From NCBI RefSeq assembly GCF_021295335.1, contig NZ_JAIWOT010000001.1, positions 747,001-811,000 of the forward strand: DNA of 64,000 nt, written 5' to 3'. The number at the start of each line of letters is the position of its first letter. Position 1 is the stretch's first letter. The notes beneath the pieces were generated by a model, which was given only the letters and a program-made list of their open reading frames with translations, searched no databases and was not told the origin of the DNA. Below, one piece after another: positions 8,407 to 18,000 of this stretch. The stretch is from Komagataeibacter sp. FNDCF1 (GTDB lineage Bacteria; Pseudomonadota; Alphaproteobacteria; Acetobacterales; Acetobacteraceae). A program made the position numbers and the translations under genes.

Positions 8407-10512
8407 TCAGGCACAGAAGCCGATGGCGCGCGGCCGGTCGCGGCCACGGGTTTCTTCTGCCAGCTGCCTGACCAGCTGCTCTGCAGAAAGAGGGCCGCTC
8501 ATGAACGCCATGCGACGACAGACAAGCGCGAAGTCCGACGGGGTCAGGGTATCGACATGCCGCAGCCCTGCGGGGGCCGGGGTGCCAAAAAACCGCTCGA
8601 ACGCCATGGCGGCCTGGCTGGCGGTCAGGTAATCGAAGCGCGCCCTGAACAGGAAACGCCGCAGGCAGGCCGGATCAAGCCTGCTGGCCAGATTGGTCGT
8701 GCAGGCAAAGGGCAGGGGATGATGCTCCATCCATGTCAGCATCTCGTTTACCTGGCTGACTTCCCATGCGCGCTCGGCGCTACGCCGGTCCCCCAGCAGG
8801 CTGTCCACCTCGTCGAATATCAGGAAAGAGCCGCTCTCCCGCGCCTCGGCAAAGGCTGCTGCGATCTGGCATTCGCTCTGGCCCACATACTGGCCCAGCA
8901 GGTCTGATGCGCGTTTGTGCACGACCGGCATGTCCATGACCTGCGCCACATGTCGCACCCACGCGCTCTTGCCCGAGCCTGGCGGCCCGGAAAGCAGGAA
9001 CGAGATGGCCCGGGGGCAGCCCGGCTGGCTTAACTGCGCGACAAGTGCAGGCAGGTCGCAATCCGCATTGACCAGATCCGGGTCATACCCCGCAGGCGCC
9101 GTCTGTTCCGCCTGTGGCCCGATCCCGCCATTGGTCGCGCGCGCAATGCTGGTGGCAACAAGGCTGGCCGTAGCCGACCCTCCACCCGCCAGCCGGGTTG
9201 AACGCAGGGCATTGCGGAAGATACCGGGGGCCGCCGGAATGGAACGGGCCAGGGTCGCGGCGTCGCCCTCACTCAGCGGAACCTGTTCGCTCCGCGCCAT
9301 GTCCCGCCACAGCCGGGCGCGCACGGTTGCACCGGGCTGGCGCATTTCCACGCACAATGCCATCCGCCGGGCAATGGCGGGACCAAGTGTCCCGACATCA
9401 TTGACCGTCCAGATAACAGGTGTCTCCGCGGTTTCCAGCAGGCGATGGAAATAGACGCGACTGCGCCCCTGACGCACGCCAAACCGGTTGGCGGCGATCA
9501 GGTCCTCCGCTTCGTCAAACAGCACGACGGAGGGCGTGGTGTTCAGCAGGCGCAGATTGCAGCGCAGGTCGGCCAGCCGTTCCCCTGCCGCGGGTTCGGC
9601 CCCCGCGCTCCCCACCTCACCTGCGGAATAGAGCATGGCCCCGATCTGTGCCGCAAGGGTTGCCGCAAATTCGGTCTTGCCCGTGCCCGGTGGCCCATAC
9701 AGCAGGATGTTGATGCCCTTTTCATGCGTCGTTACGGCATGACGCAGCATCTGGCAGGCCACTTCCGCCAGTTCTCCCAGATGCGCGAAAGCCGGCCAGG
9801 GCAGGCGGGCCTGACGCGGCCTGCCCAGCAGCATGGCCCGCACGTCATCCACCACCGGCATGTGCCGGGCAACCAGTCCGGCCAGACGGGGCAGGAGGGT
9901 GATGTCCCCTTCCTCATCCACCGCCAGAAGGCCGCTTGTCTGCAACCGGCCATCAGGCATGAGTGCCCGGGCAATGCGGCACCTGTCGCCACCGGTCATC
10001 ATCCCGAACAGTGTTGCGTCGTCGCACAGCCCCATGTGGCGTCCGTGGTTGCGCACCAGCCCGTCCCAGAACTGTTCGAAATGATGATCCACCTGATAGA
10101 GCAGGGCAATACCCATGATCCCGGCTTCATCTTCGTTCAGTCCCAGAGTACGGCGCAGGGCCACAAGCCATGTACCGACATAGTCCGTGCCGGAACCATC
10201 CTGCGCGCGGGGTGCCGCAAGCCCCATTCCAAGCCGTGTCCATTCCCGGGCAGTCACCGGCCTGTCACCGTTACGCCGGGAAATCGCGGGCAGGATGCTT
10301 TCCGGCAGGCCAAGCCGGACATGATTTTCAACCACGCATTCGACAAGGACGCCGGCATCGCGCTCATGGCGCGAAAGCGCGCCATGGACACGGACAAGGA
10401 CACCCAGCATGAAGCGGGCACCGTCATCGGATCCGCCATCAACGGCCTTGCCGTGGATCAGCGCCGCCGTATGCTTCCTGCGGGATCGGATGGTCTGTGG
10501 ATAACCTGCCAT
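8407..10512 (-). CDS. Tandem AAA+ ATPase (two ATPase modules)
   Basis: The ATG at complement 10510-10512 is chosen because GGAGGTGA lies 7 nt upstream; an upstream extension exists but lacks such a site. The 701-aa protein has about 250 N-terminal residues of unknown fold. Module 1 follows: GPPGTGKT (273-280), VVLFDEAED, IWTVND, IARRM. Module 2 has GPPGSGKS (509-516), FLIFDEVD (563-570), TTN and LRRF. Both modules keep Walker A, Walker B and arginine-finger-like residues, so both may hydrolyse ATP. The layout is Cdc48-like, but no family was identified. It lies downstream of a WYL regulator and a 107-aa protein; originally the DUF262 pair followed directly. Confidence 0.88.
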   Translation of the reverse strand: MAGYPQTIRSRRKHTAALIHGKAVDGGSDDGARFMLGVLVRVHGALSRHERDAGVLVECVVENHVRLGLPESILPAISRRNGDRPVTAREWTRLGMGLAAPRAQDGSGTDYVGTWLVALRRTLGLNEDEAGIMGIALLYQVDHHFEQFWDGLVRNHGRHMGLCDDATLFGMMTGGDRCRIARALMPDGRLQTSGLLAVDEEGDITLLPRLAGLVARHMPVVDDVRAMLLGRPRQARLPWPAFAHLGELAEVACQMLRHAVTTHEKGINILLYGPPGTGKTEFAATLAAQIGAMLYSAGEVGSAGAEPAAGERLADLRCNLRLLNTTPSVVLFDEAEDLIAANRFGVRQGRSRVYFHRLLETAETPVIWTVNDVGTLGPAIARRMALCVEMRQPGATVRARLWRDMARSEQVPLSEGDAATLARSIPAAPGIFRNALRSTRLAGGGSATASLVATSIARATNGGIGPQAEQTAPAGYDPDLVNADCDLPALVAQLSQPGCPRAISFLLSGPPGSGKSAWVRHVAQVMDMPVVHKRASDLLGQYVGQSECQIAAAFAEARESGSFLIFDEVDSLLGDRRSAERAWEVSQVNEMLTWMEHHPLPFACTTNLASRLDPACLRRFLFRARFDYLTASQAAMAFERFFGTPAPAGLRHVDTLTPSDFALVCRRMAFMSGPLSAEQLVRQLAEETRGRDRPRAIGFCA

Positions 10513-10592
10513 GCCTGTTGTCACCTCCGGATAATGGGATATGCGAAAAAGAAAGATCGCCACACAAGCGCGGGCAGGGGCGGAAACGACGC

Positions 10593-10916
10593 CTAGCGCC
10601 ACCGGCGGCGGTAGCGATGGCCGACGGTAATCAGTTCGTCCTCCCGACCGACAATGGCGTAGAGTGTGTCCATCCGCTCATCGGGCATGCACTCGCCATC
10701 GGCCAGCAATTCCTCGTGGCACCAGCGCGGCAGGTAGACCATTTCCGTCCCCTTGCCCGCGGGGCGGCGGATGCCGTGTTCGAGCAGGCGGGCGATCATG
10801 GCGGGACGGATGGCACGCTGCTGCCCGCGCCTGCGGGCATGCGTCGTCACTGGCCCGATGCCATGTCTGTCCGGGTGGGGCGGGAATGAATGGGTTTCAT
10901 GGGTCATGCAGGCCAT
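10593..10916 (-). CDS. Hypothetical 107-aa protein of the WYL/AAA+ operon
   Basis: It starts at ATG (complement 10914-10916) with AGGAGA 7 nt upstream. The product is basic and histidine-rich at the N-terminus, with a terminal run GHRYRRRWR. The middle (ARLLEHGIRRP, GTEMVYLPRWCHEELL) and end (LYAIVGREDELITVG) give a compact alpha/beta pattern faintly like DUF4258-type proteins, but this is not a secure match. It is located 65 nt after the WYL gene and 80 nt before the tandem AAA+ gene, so a role in the same system is likely. Confidence 0.7.
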   Translation of the reverse strand: MACMTHETHSFPPHPDRHGIGPVTTHARRRGQQRAIRPAMIARLLEHGIRRPAGKGTEMVYLPRWCHEELLADGECMPDERMDTLYAIVGREDELITVGHRYRRRWR

Positions 10917-10981
10917 TGCCGTCTCCTTTCTGCGCCGTGACAGAAGGAATGGCAGGCCGATACGTCAGAAACGGTCGTCGG

Positions 10982-11980
10982 TTACGACGCCGCCTGTTCC
11001 GGAGCAGGCATGGCGTGATGCTTCAGGGCCTCGGCCAGCAGTGTATGCAGTTCCCCGCGCAGGGCGGGGGGCGAGAGAACCTGAACCGTCCGGCCCCACG
11101 TAAACAGGTGATAGGCCAGTTCCCGCAGGCCGCCCGCATGGAAACGCACCACCAGGGAACCGTCGGGCAGTTCCTCATGCGTCTGGGTCGGATGGAACAG
11201 GAAACGAGCCGCGTCATGGGCGGCGTCCGGGCTGAAGCGTAGCACGATGTCGCGTGGCTCATCCTGATAGACGCCGAAGGAGCGCGATGCGAAGTCGGCT
11301 ATGCTCCAGCCCTCGGGGGGCGGATCAGCCATATCGGTCATCGTGATGTCTTCCATGCGGTCCAGCCGCCATAATGCTGGCCGCTCCTTTCCCGCGCTGG
11401 GGCCGACAAGGTAATAGGAACGGCCATACAGCAGGCCCCACGGGCTGACCGTCCGGACATGGTTGGCGCCATTGCCATAGCGGAATGTCAGGCCGCATCC
11501 GGCCTTGAGCGCCGTGCGGATCGTATCCAGCGCAGCCGGGTCCGCCAGCGGGCGTGGCCCGGCCTGCATGGCGTGGCCTTCGGCCATGACAAGGGCATTC
11601 AGGTCCGGCGCCATGCGCGAACGCAGCGTGGGGCGCAACGCCGCACGGATCTTGGCCTGCAGGCTTTCCAGCAGCCGGGCGCGCGTCATGTCCCCCCTGG
11701 CATGCAGGGTGGTGATTGCGGTATGCAGCTCGGCCATCTCATCCACCGTCGGCGCCTGCATGAAGCCATCCAGCCCGCCGGAAATGCGCAGGCGCTTGCC
11801 CCGGCCATCAACAATTTCCTCGATCTGGGGAAAAAGCTGCTCCACCGCCACCCGCATGCGTTCGACCGTGCGGCGGTTCACATGCATGGCGGTCGCCATT
11901 TCATCCAGTGTCATGCCCTCGGCGCTGCCCGCCAGAAGCCGGGCGAGGTCAAGCAGCAGGGCAGCTTTTTCATGGCGCAT
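10982..11980 (-). CDS. WYL-domain transcriptional regulator
   Basis: The start at complement 11978-11980 is chosen because the extension upstream would cover the divergent promoter. The 332-aa protein has an N-terminal winged helix-turn-helix (MTLDEMATAMHVNRRTVERM) and a WYL domain (LTFRYGNG, then SPWGLLYGRSYYLVG), followed by a C-terminal WCX-like part. WYL regulators often control anti-phage loci and are thought to sense nucleic acid or nucleotide ligands. It is divergent from the 68-aa/nuclease/helicase genes and is first in the ATPase operon, so it could control both arms through the inverted repeat at 11997-12019. Confidence 0.9.
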   Translation of the reverse strand: MRHEKAALLLDLARLLAGSAEGMTLDEMATAMHVNRRTVERMRVAVEQLFPQIEEIVDGRGKRLRISGGLDGFMQAPTVDEMAELHTAITTLHARGDMTRARLLESLQAKIRAALRPTLRSRMAPDLNALVMAEGHAMQAGPRPLADPAALDTIRTALKAGCGLTFRYGNGANHVRTVSPWGLLYGRSYYLVGPSAGKERPALWRLDRMEDITMTDMADPPPEGWSIADFASRSFGVYQDEPRDIVLRFSPDAAHDAARFLFHPTQTHEELPDGSLVVRFHAGGLRELAYHLFTWGRTVQVLSPPALRGELHTLLAEALKHHAMPAPEQAAS

Positions 11981-11996
11981 TTTCGGGAATTTTCCA

Positions 11997-12019
11997 GCTA
12001 TGACCGTTTCTGTCGTAGC
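11997..12019. promoter_or_regulatory. Inverted repeat in the divergent promoter (candidate WYL operator)
   Basis: GCTATGAC (11997-12004) and GTCGTAGC (12012-12019) form an 8-bp inverted repeat with one mismatch and a 7-nt spacer. It lies in the 85-nt gap between the WYL gene start and the divergent 68-aa gene, where an autoregulatory operator is expected. That WYL binds here is inference. Confidence 0.5.
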
Positions 12020-12065
12020 GTGCCCCCATGCTCGTGCCGTCGTCAAGATACAGGAGGCACGACCC

Positions 12066-12272
12066 ATGGCCATTGCCACAGCAGTCCAGCGCGGACATTT
12101 CGTTTACGTTTATGATGAAAAAGGGCGCCAGTTGACCGCCATTCCCGCAGGCAGCCAGCCGGGGGACGGGCTTCAGGGCTATACGGGCACGACAGTCAGC
12201 GTGCGCCGTGGCGCCTTCATTTATGTGCATGATGAACGCGGGCGGCAGGTGTCCACAACCCCGGCGCGCTAG
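12066..12272 (+). CDS. 68-aa protein made of two beta-hairpin-like repeats
   Basis: ATG at 12066 has AGGAGG 8 nt upstream. The protein is an internal duplication: residues 9-29 contain FVYVYDEKGRQL followed by TAIPAG, and residues 48-68 contain FIYVHDERGRQV followed by STTPAR. Each copy reads as two short strands with a turn at the D-E-[KR]-G-R. No catalytic residues are visible; it may be a structural, regulatory or DNA/protein-binding factor. It is the first gene of the divergent arm, about 150 nt ahead of the nuclease gene. Confidence 0.75.
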   Translation: MAIATAVQRGHFVYVYDEKGRQLTAIPAGSQPGDGLQGYTGTTVSVRRGAFIYVHDERGRQVSTTPAR

Positions 12273-12424
12273 GGGCGGCTGCCCCTGCATGGCGGCTCCG
12301 GGCGGGGCTGCCATGCAGGCGGTATCTTTTTGGAACGATGCGTCCATGCCACAAGCGGCATGGAACAGAACCGACCGGATGGGATCATAAAGGCGTGTAC
12401 GAACAGGATGCGGCGGCCAGGGGC

Positions 12425-15061
12425 ATGAAAAGACGGACCCTTATCGTACACGACCGTCATGCCATGCGGCAGTGGCGGCTGAAGGCCGCGCGCGCGGGCT
12501 GGAATGGCCTGCAGGTCATGACATTCGGGCAGGTCATTGCCCGGCTGGCCGGTGGCTTTGCCCGTGAGGTGGACGAGGAAACATTGCGTCAGGCCGTACA
12601 GGCGGCCCTGCGTGACGTGCGGCTGGCAGAACTGGCGCGCATCAGCACCCTGCCGGGCATGGCCAGTGCGGTAACCGGGACCCTGCGGCGGGTATGGGGC
12701 GCGGGTATCGACCTGTCGGCATGCGGCGCGGGCCATCCCCGGATTGCCGAAATGGCGCAGATCGAGGCCGCCGTCCTTGCAGCCCTTCCGCCCGGCTGCC
12801 TGTGCCCGGCCGAAATGGCGCGACGGGCCTGTGCACGGCTGGCCCATGCACCTGCGCTGCTCGGGCCTGTAGAAATCATGGACGTACCCGACCTTTCACC
12901 ATGCTGGCGGCCAACCGTGCAGGCCCTGGCGCGGCACGTGCCCGTGCAATGGCACGCCGGGCCGCGCCAGGTGCCCGCATGGCTGGACGGAACGGGCATA
13001 ACGGTCGTGACCACCGGGCCAGCCACGCCGGATGTGACGTGCTGCAGCGCGGCGACCCCCCATCATGAAGCCATCGAGGCCATGCGCTGGGCACGCGCGC
13101 TTATGGCATCCGGTCAGGCGAAGCCCGAAGAAATCGCCATCGCCACCACCAGCGCGGGTGATCATGACGCAAGTTTTCTCAGCCTGCGGGCCGATGCGGA
13201 TTTCGCCCTTCACTTCGTGCACGGCCTGCCCGTTACCGCAACACGGGATGGACAGGCGGCGGCAGCCCTGGCCGATATCGTGGCGCGTGGCCTGTCACGC
13301 CTGCGGCTGCACCGGCTGGTCAGCCTGACAGGCGCGGATTCTCCGATGCTGACGGACCTGCCGGAAGGCTGGATACGTATTCTGGGCACAGCACCGCTGG
13401 ATACGCCCGATGCCTGGGGGCGGCTGCTGTCCGGCCGTTCGGCCGGGGACTGGCCCGACGGCATGGACCACGGCCCCGCCCTGCGGGTGCTGGTTGACCT
13501 GCTGCACCGTGGCCCCCCGGGCGCGGGCGAGATGGGCGAACGCCTGCTGGCGGGGCGTGCGCGCGTGATCTGGCGGGCGGCACTGGCCGCAGGGCCGGCA
13601 CAGTCGGTTGACCTGACGGTGGAGGGGATGCGGCTGGATGACAGTACGGATCCCTGCACATCGGTTGCATGGATGCCAGCGGGCGCGCTGGCGGCGTCAC
13701 CCCGCCGGTTTGTCAGGCTGCTGGGCCTCAATTCCGCGCGCTGGCCGCGTAACGCGGGTGAGGACAGGCTGCTGCCCGGCCACATCATCCCCGCCACCGA
13801 ACTCAACCCCATGCCGGTCGGCATGGCGGACCGGCAGTCCTTTGCCACGATCATGGCGACAACCGGCGCGCATGTGGTCCTGTCGCGCGCACGGCGCGGC
13901 AATGACGGGCGGCTGCTGGGCCGTAGCGCCCTGCTGCAGGATTACCCGGCCGGGACCTACCTGCGCCGCAACCGCGTGCCTGCCCATGCCTGGTCCGAAA
14001 CGGACAGGCTGACGGCACGCCGGGGCGAATTCGCCCGCACATCGCAGGCCCGGTCCGCCACGGCGTGCTGGCATGACTGGCTGCGCCCCGACATCACGCC
14101 GCATGACGGACTGGTCCGCGCGGACCATCCGGCCATGCAGGCCATCATGCAGCGCACGCAGTCCGCCAGTTCGCTGCGCATGCTGCTGCGTAACCCGCTG
14201 GGCTTCATGTGGCGCTACGGGCTGGGTCTGAATGCCACGCAGGAAGGAAAGGACAGCCTGATGCCCGACGCCATGGCGGTGGGCAACCTGGTCCACGCCA
14301 CGATGGAACACGCCCTTGTGCTCATGGCGCAGGAAACACGGCCCGATCCGGACCGCAACGCCATTGCGGAACAGGCGCTTGCGGAGGCCACGGCGCAATG
14401 GCAGCGAGAAAATGCCACACCCCCCGGGCTGTTATGGGACCATCTGCTCGACACCGTACGCACCATGGCGCGATGGGGCCTGCGCATGACCTGCAAAGAC
14501 ATCGCTGGCTGCCGGTCCTATGCTGAAGTGCCCTTTGGCGGCATTTCCGCCAGCCGGGACAGGCAGGCCGCATGGGATACGACACGGCCAGTCCCCGTTG
14601 CCGATACGGGCTTTTTCATCAATGGCTATATCGACCGGCTGGATATCGCCGCCGATGGCCGGCAGGCCTGGGTGTACGATTACAAGACGGGCCGCGCGGC
14701 GGGCGAGGATACCGTGCTGAAGGGTGGCGCTGAACTGCAGCGCTGCCTGTATGCCTTTGCCGTGCAGGCATTGCTCGGCGCCGGGGTGCAGGTTGATGCG
14801 ACCCTGCTTTACCTGCGTGATGAAACCATACTGCGGCTTGATGCCCCACGGCAGGCCCTGGCGGACCTGACCGGTTACCTGCGCGCCGCGCGCCGGACCA
14901 TGCTTGCGGGTCATGCGCTGGCCGGCCCCGACACCGGCGGAGATTACGACGACATGCGCCTTGCCCTGCCGGCGGGGCCTGTCGCCTATCGCAAGCGCAA
15001 GGAAGCGCGGGCGAACATGATTCTGGGCGATGACGCCATTGCAGTCTGGGATGCACCATGA
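12425..15061 (+). CDS. PD-(D/E)XK nuclease protein, AddB-like
   Basis: The ATG at 12425 is preferred, although in-frame starts exist upstream to 12338 and the ribosome-binding site is weak. The 878-aa protein has an AddB-like N-terminal body with no intact Walker A, so its helicase part is presumably inactive. A C-terminal RecB-type nuclease follows: GYIDRLDI (from 734), VYDYKTG (DYK at 752-754) and QRCLYAFAV supplying the usual Q-x-x-x-Y. The four-cysteine iron-sulfur signature of housekeeping AddB is not evident. Its stop overlaps the start of the helicase gene (ATGA), so the two subunits are co-translated and probably form a complex acting on DNA ends. Confidence 0.85.
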   Translation: MKRRTLIVHDRHAMRQWRLKAARAGWNGLQVMTFGQVIARLAGGFAREVDEETLRQAVQAALRDVRLAELARISTLPGMASAVTGTLRRVWGAGIDLSACGAGHPRIAEMAQIEAAVLAALPPGCLCPAEMARRACARLAHAPALLGPVEIMDVPDLSPCWRPTVQALARHVPVQWHAGPRQVPAWLDGTGITVVTTGPATPDVTCCSAATPHHEAIEAMRWARALMASGQAKPEEIAIATTSAGDHDASFLSLRADADFALHFVHGLPVTATRDGQAAAALADIVARGLSRLRLHRLVSLTGADSPMLTDLPEGWIRILGTAPLDTPDAWGRLLSGRSAGDWPDGMDHGPALRVLVDLLHRGPPGAGEMGERLLAGRARVIWRAALAAGPAQSVDLTVEGMRLDDSTDPCTSVAWMPAGALAASPRRFVRLLGLNSARWPRNAGEDRLLPGHIIPATELNPMPVGMADRQSFATIMATTGAHVVLSRARRGNDGRLLGRSALLQDYPAGTYLRRNRVPAHAWSETDRLTARRGEFARTSQARSATACWHDWLRPDITPHDGLVRADHPAMQAIMQRTQSASSLRMLLRNPLGFMWRYGLGLNATQEGKDSLMPDAMAVGNLVHATMEHALVLMAQETRPDPDRNAIAEQALAEATAQWQRENATPPGLLWDHLLDTVRTMARWGLRMTCKDIAGCRSYAEVPFGGISASRDRQAAWDTTRPVPVADTGFFINGYIDRLDIAADGRQAWVYDYKTGRAAGEDTVLKGGAELQRCLYAFAVQALLGAGVQVDATLLYLRDETILRLDAPRQALADLTGYLRAARRTMLAGHALAGPDTGGDYDDMRLALPAGPVAYRKRKEARANMILGDDAIAVWDAP

Positions 15062-18000
15062 TGGGACAGATGCACTTGCCGCTGAAGGATGATGTCGCCC
15101 GCAGGGCGGCGATTGCGGATATTGCCCGCTCTTTCCTTGTGGAAGCCGGGGCGGGATCGGGCAAGACTGCCGTGCTGGCGGGCCGGATCGTCATGCTGCT
15201 GGCGGGCGGGGTCCATCCACGCCATATCGCGGCGGTCACCTTTACGGAACTGGCGGCCAGCGAACTGGTCACGCGCATCCGTACCTTTGTAGACCGGCTA
15301 TGCCGGGACGATGTGCCCGCCGAACTGCGCGTGGCCCTGCCACATGGGCTGGACCCGGCGCAGCAGGCCGCCCTGTCGGCCGCAGCGGCCGATATTGATG
15401 ACATGACATGCGGCACCATTCACGCTTTCTGCCAGCGCCTGATCGGTCCCTATCCGGTCGAAGCCGACATGGACCCCGGCGCCGTACTGGTGGACCCGGG
15501 CGAGGGTGGCCTGATCTTTGGTGAAATTACCGAACACTGGCTGCGCGATGCCCTGTCGGGTCACGATGACAGCCTGATCGCCGCCATGGCGATTGAAGAC
15601 CCCGAAGGCACACTGGACCACATCAACACGATCCTGCAGTGCCTGCGCGCCCGGCCCGACCTTGTCACGCCTCCTGGAGCGGATCTGGCCACGGCCATGA
15701 CCGACTGCATACGCGCGCTGGAAGCCTTCACGGCCTTCTGCAATGAGGAAGGCCGGATAGAGGCCGAAACATGTGCCCTTGGCACGGGCTTTGCAGCACT
15801 GGCGTCGATTGCCCGACAGGTACGGGATGCGGACACCCCCACCCACCGCATCCGCCTGCTGCGGACCCTCCCGCCCGAGGCCGCGCGCAAGGGCAATGGC
15901 GGATGGAAAGCCTACCGCAAAAAAGGCAGGTGGATAGCGGTTGCCGCCGCGAACGCTAGGCCAAAGGCATATGGCGAGGACCTGAACACCCAGGCCACGG
16001 CGCTGTACGCGGCCTGCCACGAAACATGGCAGGCGGGACAGGCAGCCGTAGCAGCCCATGTGCTCGATGACCTGCTCGGGCTGCTGCGTCCTGTCATCGG
16101 TCGGTTCCGTGACCATAAACGGGCGGTCGGGCTGCTGGATTTCGATGACCTGATTTTCACCGCCCGTACCCTGCTTCGTGATCATGCGGCGGTCCGTCAC
16201 GCATTGGGACAGCGTTTTTCCCACGTTCTGGTTGATGAATTCCAGGACACCGACCCCGTGCAGACCGAGATATTCTGGAGGCTGTGCGGCGAACCGCCCG
16301 CGCGCGCGCCGGATGCCCCATGGACCGAATGGAAGATCCGTCCCGGCGCCCTGTTCCTCGTCGGGGATCCCAAGCAGGCGATCTACCGTTTCCGTGGGGC
16401 GGATGTGGGGGCTTACGTGCTGGCGCGCGACCTGTTCCATGCCCAGCATGGCACGCGCGGGGTCATGTCGATCACGACCAATTTCCGCTCCCGCGCGCCG
16501 ATCCTCGATTACGTCAATGACTGCTTTGCCCGTCCCCTTGCGGCGGGTAACGGGCAGCCGGGCTTTACCGCACTGGATGCCGTCATTCCGGGGCACGGTG
16601 CCGACACGTGTGTTGTCGCACTGGATATTCCGGTGGCAGGCCCGGACGGCAGGGCATCCGTGGACGCCATGCGCCAGGCGGAGGCCCGTGCCGTCGCCCG
16701 CCTGTGCGGCGGCCTGATCGGGCATGCAAGCGTGCGTGACCGCGAAAGTGGCGAACTGCGGCCCTGCCGCCCCGGGGATATCGCCCTTCTGGCCCCCACC
16801 GGCACCGGGCTGAATCATTACGAGGAAGCCCTGGAGCAGCTTGGCATTCCCGTGGCGACGCAGGCCGGCAAGGGCCTGTTCCAGCGCCAGGAAATACAGG
16901 ACCTGATCGCATTGACCCGCGTGCTGGCGGATGCCCGTGACACCCTTGCCTTTGGCGCGTTGCTGCGTGGGCCGCTGGTCGGGCTGACGGATGAGGACCT
17001 GCTGGACATCGTGCACACCCAGCCCCGCAACCCGGATATGCCCGACCGCCTGCCGGTGCTGCGCGTCACGCTGGATACGGCATGCATCGGGCATGAACTG
17101 GCCCGCACGGTCATTGAAAAATTGCAGTCGCTGCGCCGCCGCATGCACGCCACCACACCGCATGACCTGCTGGCGCAGGCCATCGACATGTTGCGCATAA
17201 GACCGGTGCTGATGGCGCGGCTGGGCCGCCAGGCCGAACGCGCGCTGGCGAATGTGGACCTGTACCTGACCTTTGCCCGCGCCTATGATGTACGCGGCCT
17301 GCGTGCCTTTGCCGATGCCATGAACACGGCATGGACCAATGATGCACGCGATGCCGAAGCCCGCCCGGATGCACAGGAGGAAGCCGTCGCGCTATACACC
17401 GTACATGCGGCCAAGGGACTGGAATGGCCGATTGTGGTGCCGCTCAACACCATGTCCGGCACGCGTGCGGTCAGCGGTGCCGTGATCGCACGCGGGACGG
17501 GACACCTGCATTATCCGCTTATGGGCATAGCGCCAGCAGGCCATGACACGGCATGCGAGCGGGAAGCGGCGGAAGCGCGGCGCGAACAGATCCGGCTGTG
17601 GTACGTAGCCGTGACCCGCGCGCGCGACATGCTGGTCCTGCCGCGTTTTGACCTGCCACTGGCCGACAGGGCATGGATGTCGCTGCTGGAACTGAATATC
17701 GGGACCCTGCCACCCATTGCCCTGCCAGATGAGAGCGGTCCATATCAACCCGTTGCAGATATGACGGAAAATGCCCAGACCCGCGCGGTCTTCATGGCGG
17801 AAGCGGGAGTCATCGCACAGGCGACGACACGCCTGGCATGGAAAACACCCAGCCGGGATGAGGGCGCGGCTTCTCCCGTGCCGGCCACCCCCGTTCCACA
17901 CATCCTGCTGCCCGGCGGTGAGGGGGCGGAGGAGATGTCTTATTCCCCGCGGGTTCCCGCCATCCGGGGGAGCAGCGAACGTGGCATCCTGCTGCACAAG

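Noticed and set aside
7562-8632. Long plus-strand frame across the IS
   Set aside because: Antisense of the IS transposase; contains no domain and crosses the IS boundary.
9445-10596. 383-codon plus-strand frame
   Set aside because: Shadow of the tandem AAA+ ATPase on the opposite strand; a common effect of high GC.
15298-17163. 621-codon minus-strand frame
   Set aside because: Antisense of the helicase-nuclease, which has all SF1 motifs in order.
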